From Polyangiaceae bacterium (GTDB lineage: Bacteria; Myxococcota_A; Polyangia; Polyangiales; Polyangiaceae): a DNA stretch of 64,000 bases. The stretch spans positions 113,248 to 177,247 of the forward strand of contig JADLEQ010000048.1 of assembly GCA_020846005.1 (NCBI GenBank), read 5' to 3'. A model generated the notes under the pieces. That model did no database searches. It was not told the origin of the DNA and saw nothing but the letters and a program-made list of their open reading frames with translations. Shown one piece after another: positions 63,874-64,000 of the stretch (position 1 is the first letter of the stretch; each line of letters opens with the position of its first letter). The translations under genes were made by a program, and so were the position numbers.

Positions 63874-64000
63874 ATGGCAAAGGGCAAGTTCGTACGCACG
63901 AAGCCGCACGTGAACGTCGGCACGATTGGGCACATCGACCACGGCAAGACGACGCTGACGGCGGCGTTGGTCAAGGTGCAGAGCAAGAAGGGCAAGGCGC
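63874..64000 (+). CDS. tuf: Elongation factor Tu, truncated by the window end
   Basis: The first 42 codons are visible from ATG 63874, with AGGA about 10 bases upstream. The start [20 protein letters not shown] is the EF-Tu N-terminus, including the P-loop [10 protein letters not shown]-Tu delivers aminoacyl-tRNA to the ribosome. The tRNA-Thr/Tyr/Gly/Thr-tuf order matches the E. coli tufB operon, so secE, nusG and ribosomal protein genes are expected beyond the window. Confidence 0.97.
   Translation, partial: MAKGKFVRTKPHVNVGTIGHIDHGKTTLTAALVKVQSKKGKA

Overview
The window reads as a piece of chromosome from a very GC-rich Myxococcota (myxobacterial) genome, most likely a Polyangiales-type relative. 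The reasons are third-position GC saturation in nearly every gene, frequent GTG/TTG starts, secreted lipoproteins with Gly/Ala/Pro-rich linkers and cysteine repeats, two large sigma-54 activators, a FHA-GGDEF protein, AgmX/TonB-like proteins, and many orphan kinases. No genus can be assigned from the sequence. I see no insertion sequence, integrase, prophage or CRISPR array. Genes are packed tightly: no stretch over 300 bases lacks a gene, and the longest gap (62076-62333) holds a candidate small RNA.

Layout. 1-4490: a four-gene plus-strand operon with overlapping start/stop codons (5'-truncated response-regulator adenylate cyclase, secreted AgmX/TonB-C-like protein, CheB methylesterase, membrane-anchored MutS-like ATPase). 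4548-7484: N-acetylglutamate synthase, YceI-like protein, FHA-GGDEF diguanylate cyclase. 7525-11128: a translationally coupled trio of class III aminotransferase, LuxE-like acyl-protein synthetase and LuxC-like acyl reductase, without luxAB. 11159-18728: a giant cysteine-repeat lipoprotein, an acyl-CoA synthetase and a small lipoprotein. 18750-27520 (minus): FHA-GAF sigma-54 activator, HEAT-repeat lipoprotein, flavin oxidoreductase coupled to a membrane histidine kinase, thymidine phosphorylase. 27642-31441: a TPR sigma-54 activator coupled to a tiny lipoprotein. 31487-39481: MetG, an SDR enzyme, a TonB-like protein, a polytopic membrane protein and a second cysteine-rich lipoprotein. 39548-39621: tRNA-Arg. 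39745-49848: a membrane glycosyltransferase (GT-C) cluster with a flippase-like protein and a discoidin-domain protein. 49878-58936: Tat-type lipoprotein, TyrS, IHF beta, GAF protein, histidine kinase, M23 peptidase, TPR protein. 59005-63158: acyl-CoA carboxylase beta subunit, PDZ-thioredoxin lipoprotein, c-type heme lipoprotein, candidate sRNA, AroE. 63203-64000: promoter, tRNA-Thr, tRNA-Tyr, tRNA-Gly, tRNA-Thr and the start of tuf, in the same order as the E. coli thrU-tyrU-glyT-thrT-tufB operon.

How things fit together. Core metabolism and translation genes (metG, tyrS, aroE, deoA, NAG synthase, tRNAs-tuf) are interleaved with envelope and signalling genes. Two patterns recur. First, many genes have a TAnnnT hexamer only 6-10 bases before the start codon, in several cases exactly 6, which suggests leaderless transcripts. 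Second, genes with a leader often have TTGCnn or TTGACn followed 17-18 bases later by a TAnnnT-like box. Convergent gene pairs are commonly closed by short perfect hairpins that include the stop codons.

The observations I rate highest are the aminotransferase-LuxE-LuxC operon (possible fatty-amine route), the sigma-54-type promoter plus three-hairpin candidate sRNA at 62165-62306, the leaderless-start architecture, and the membrane MutS-like protein.
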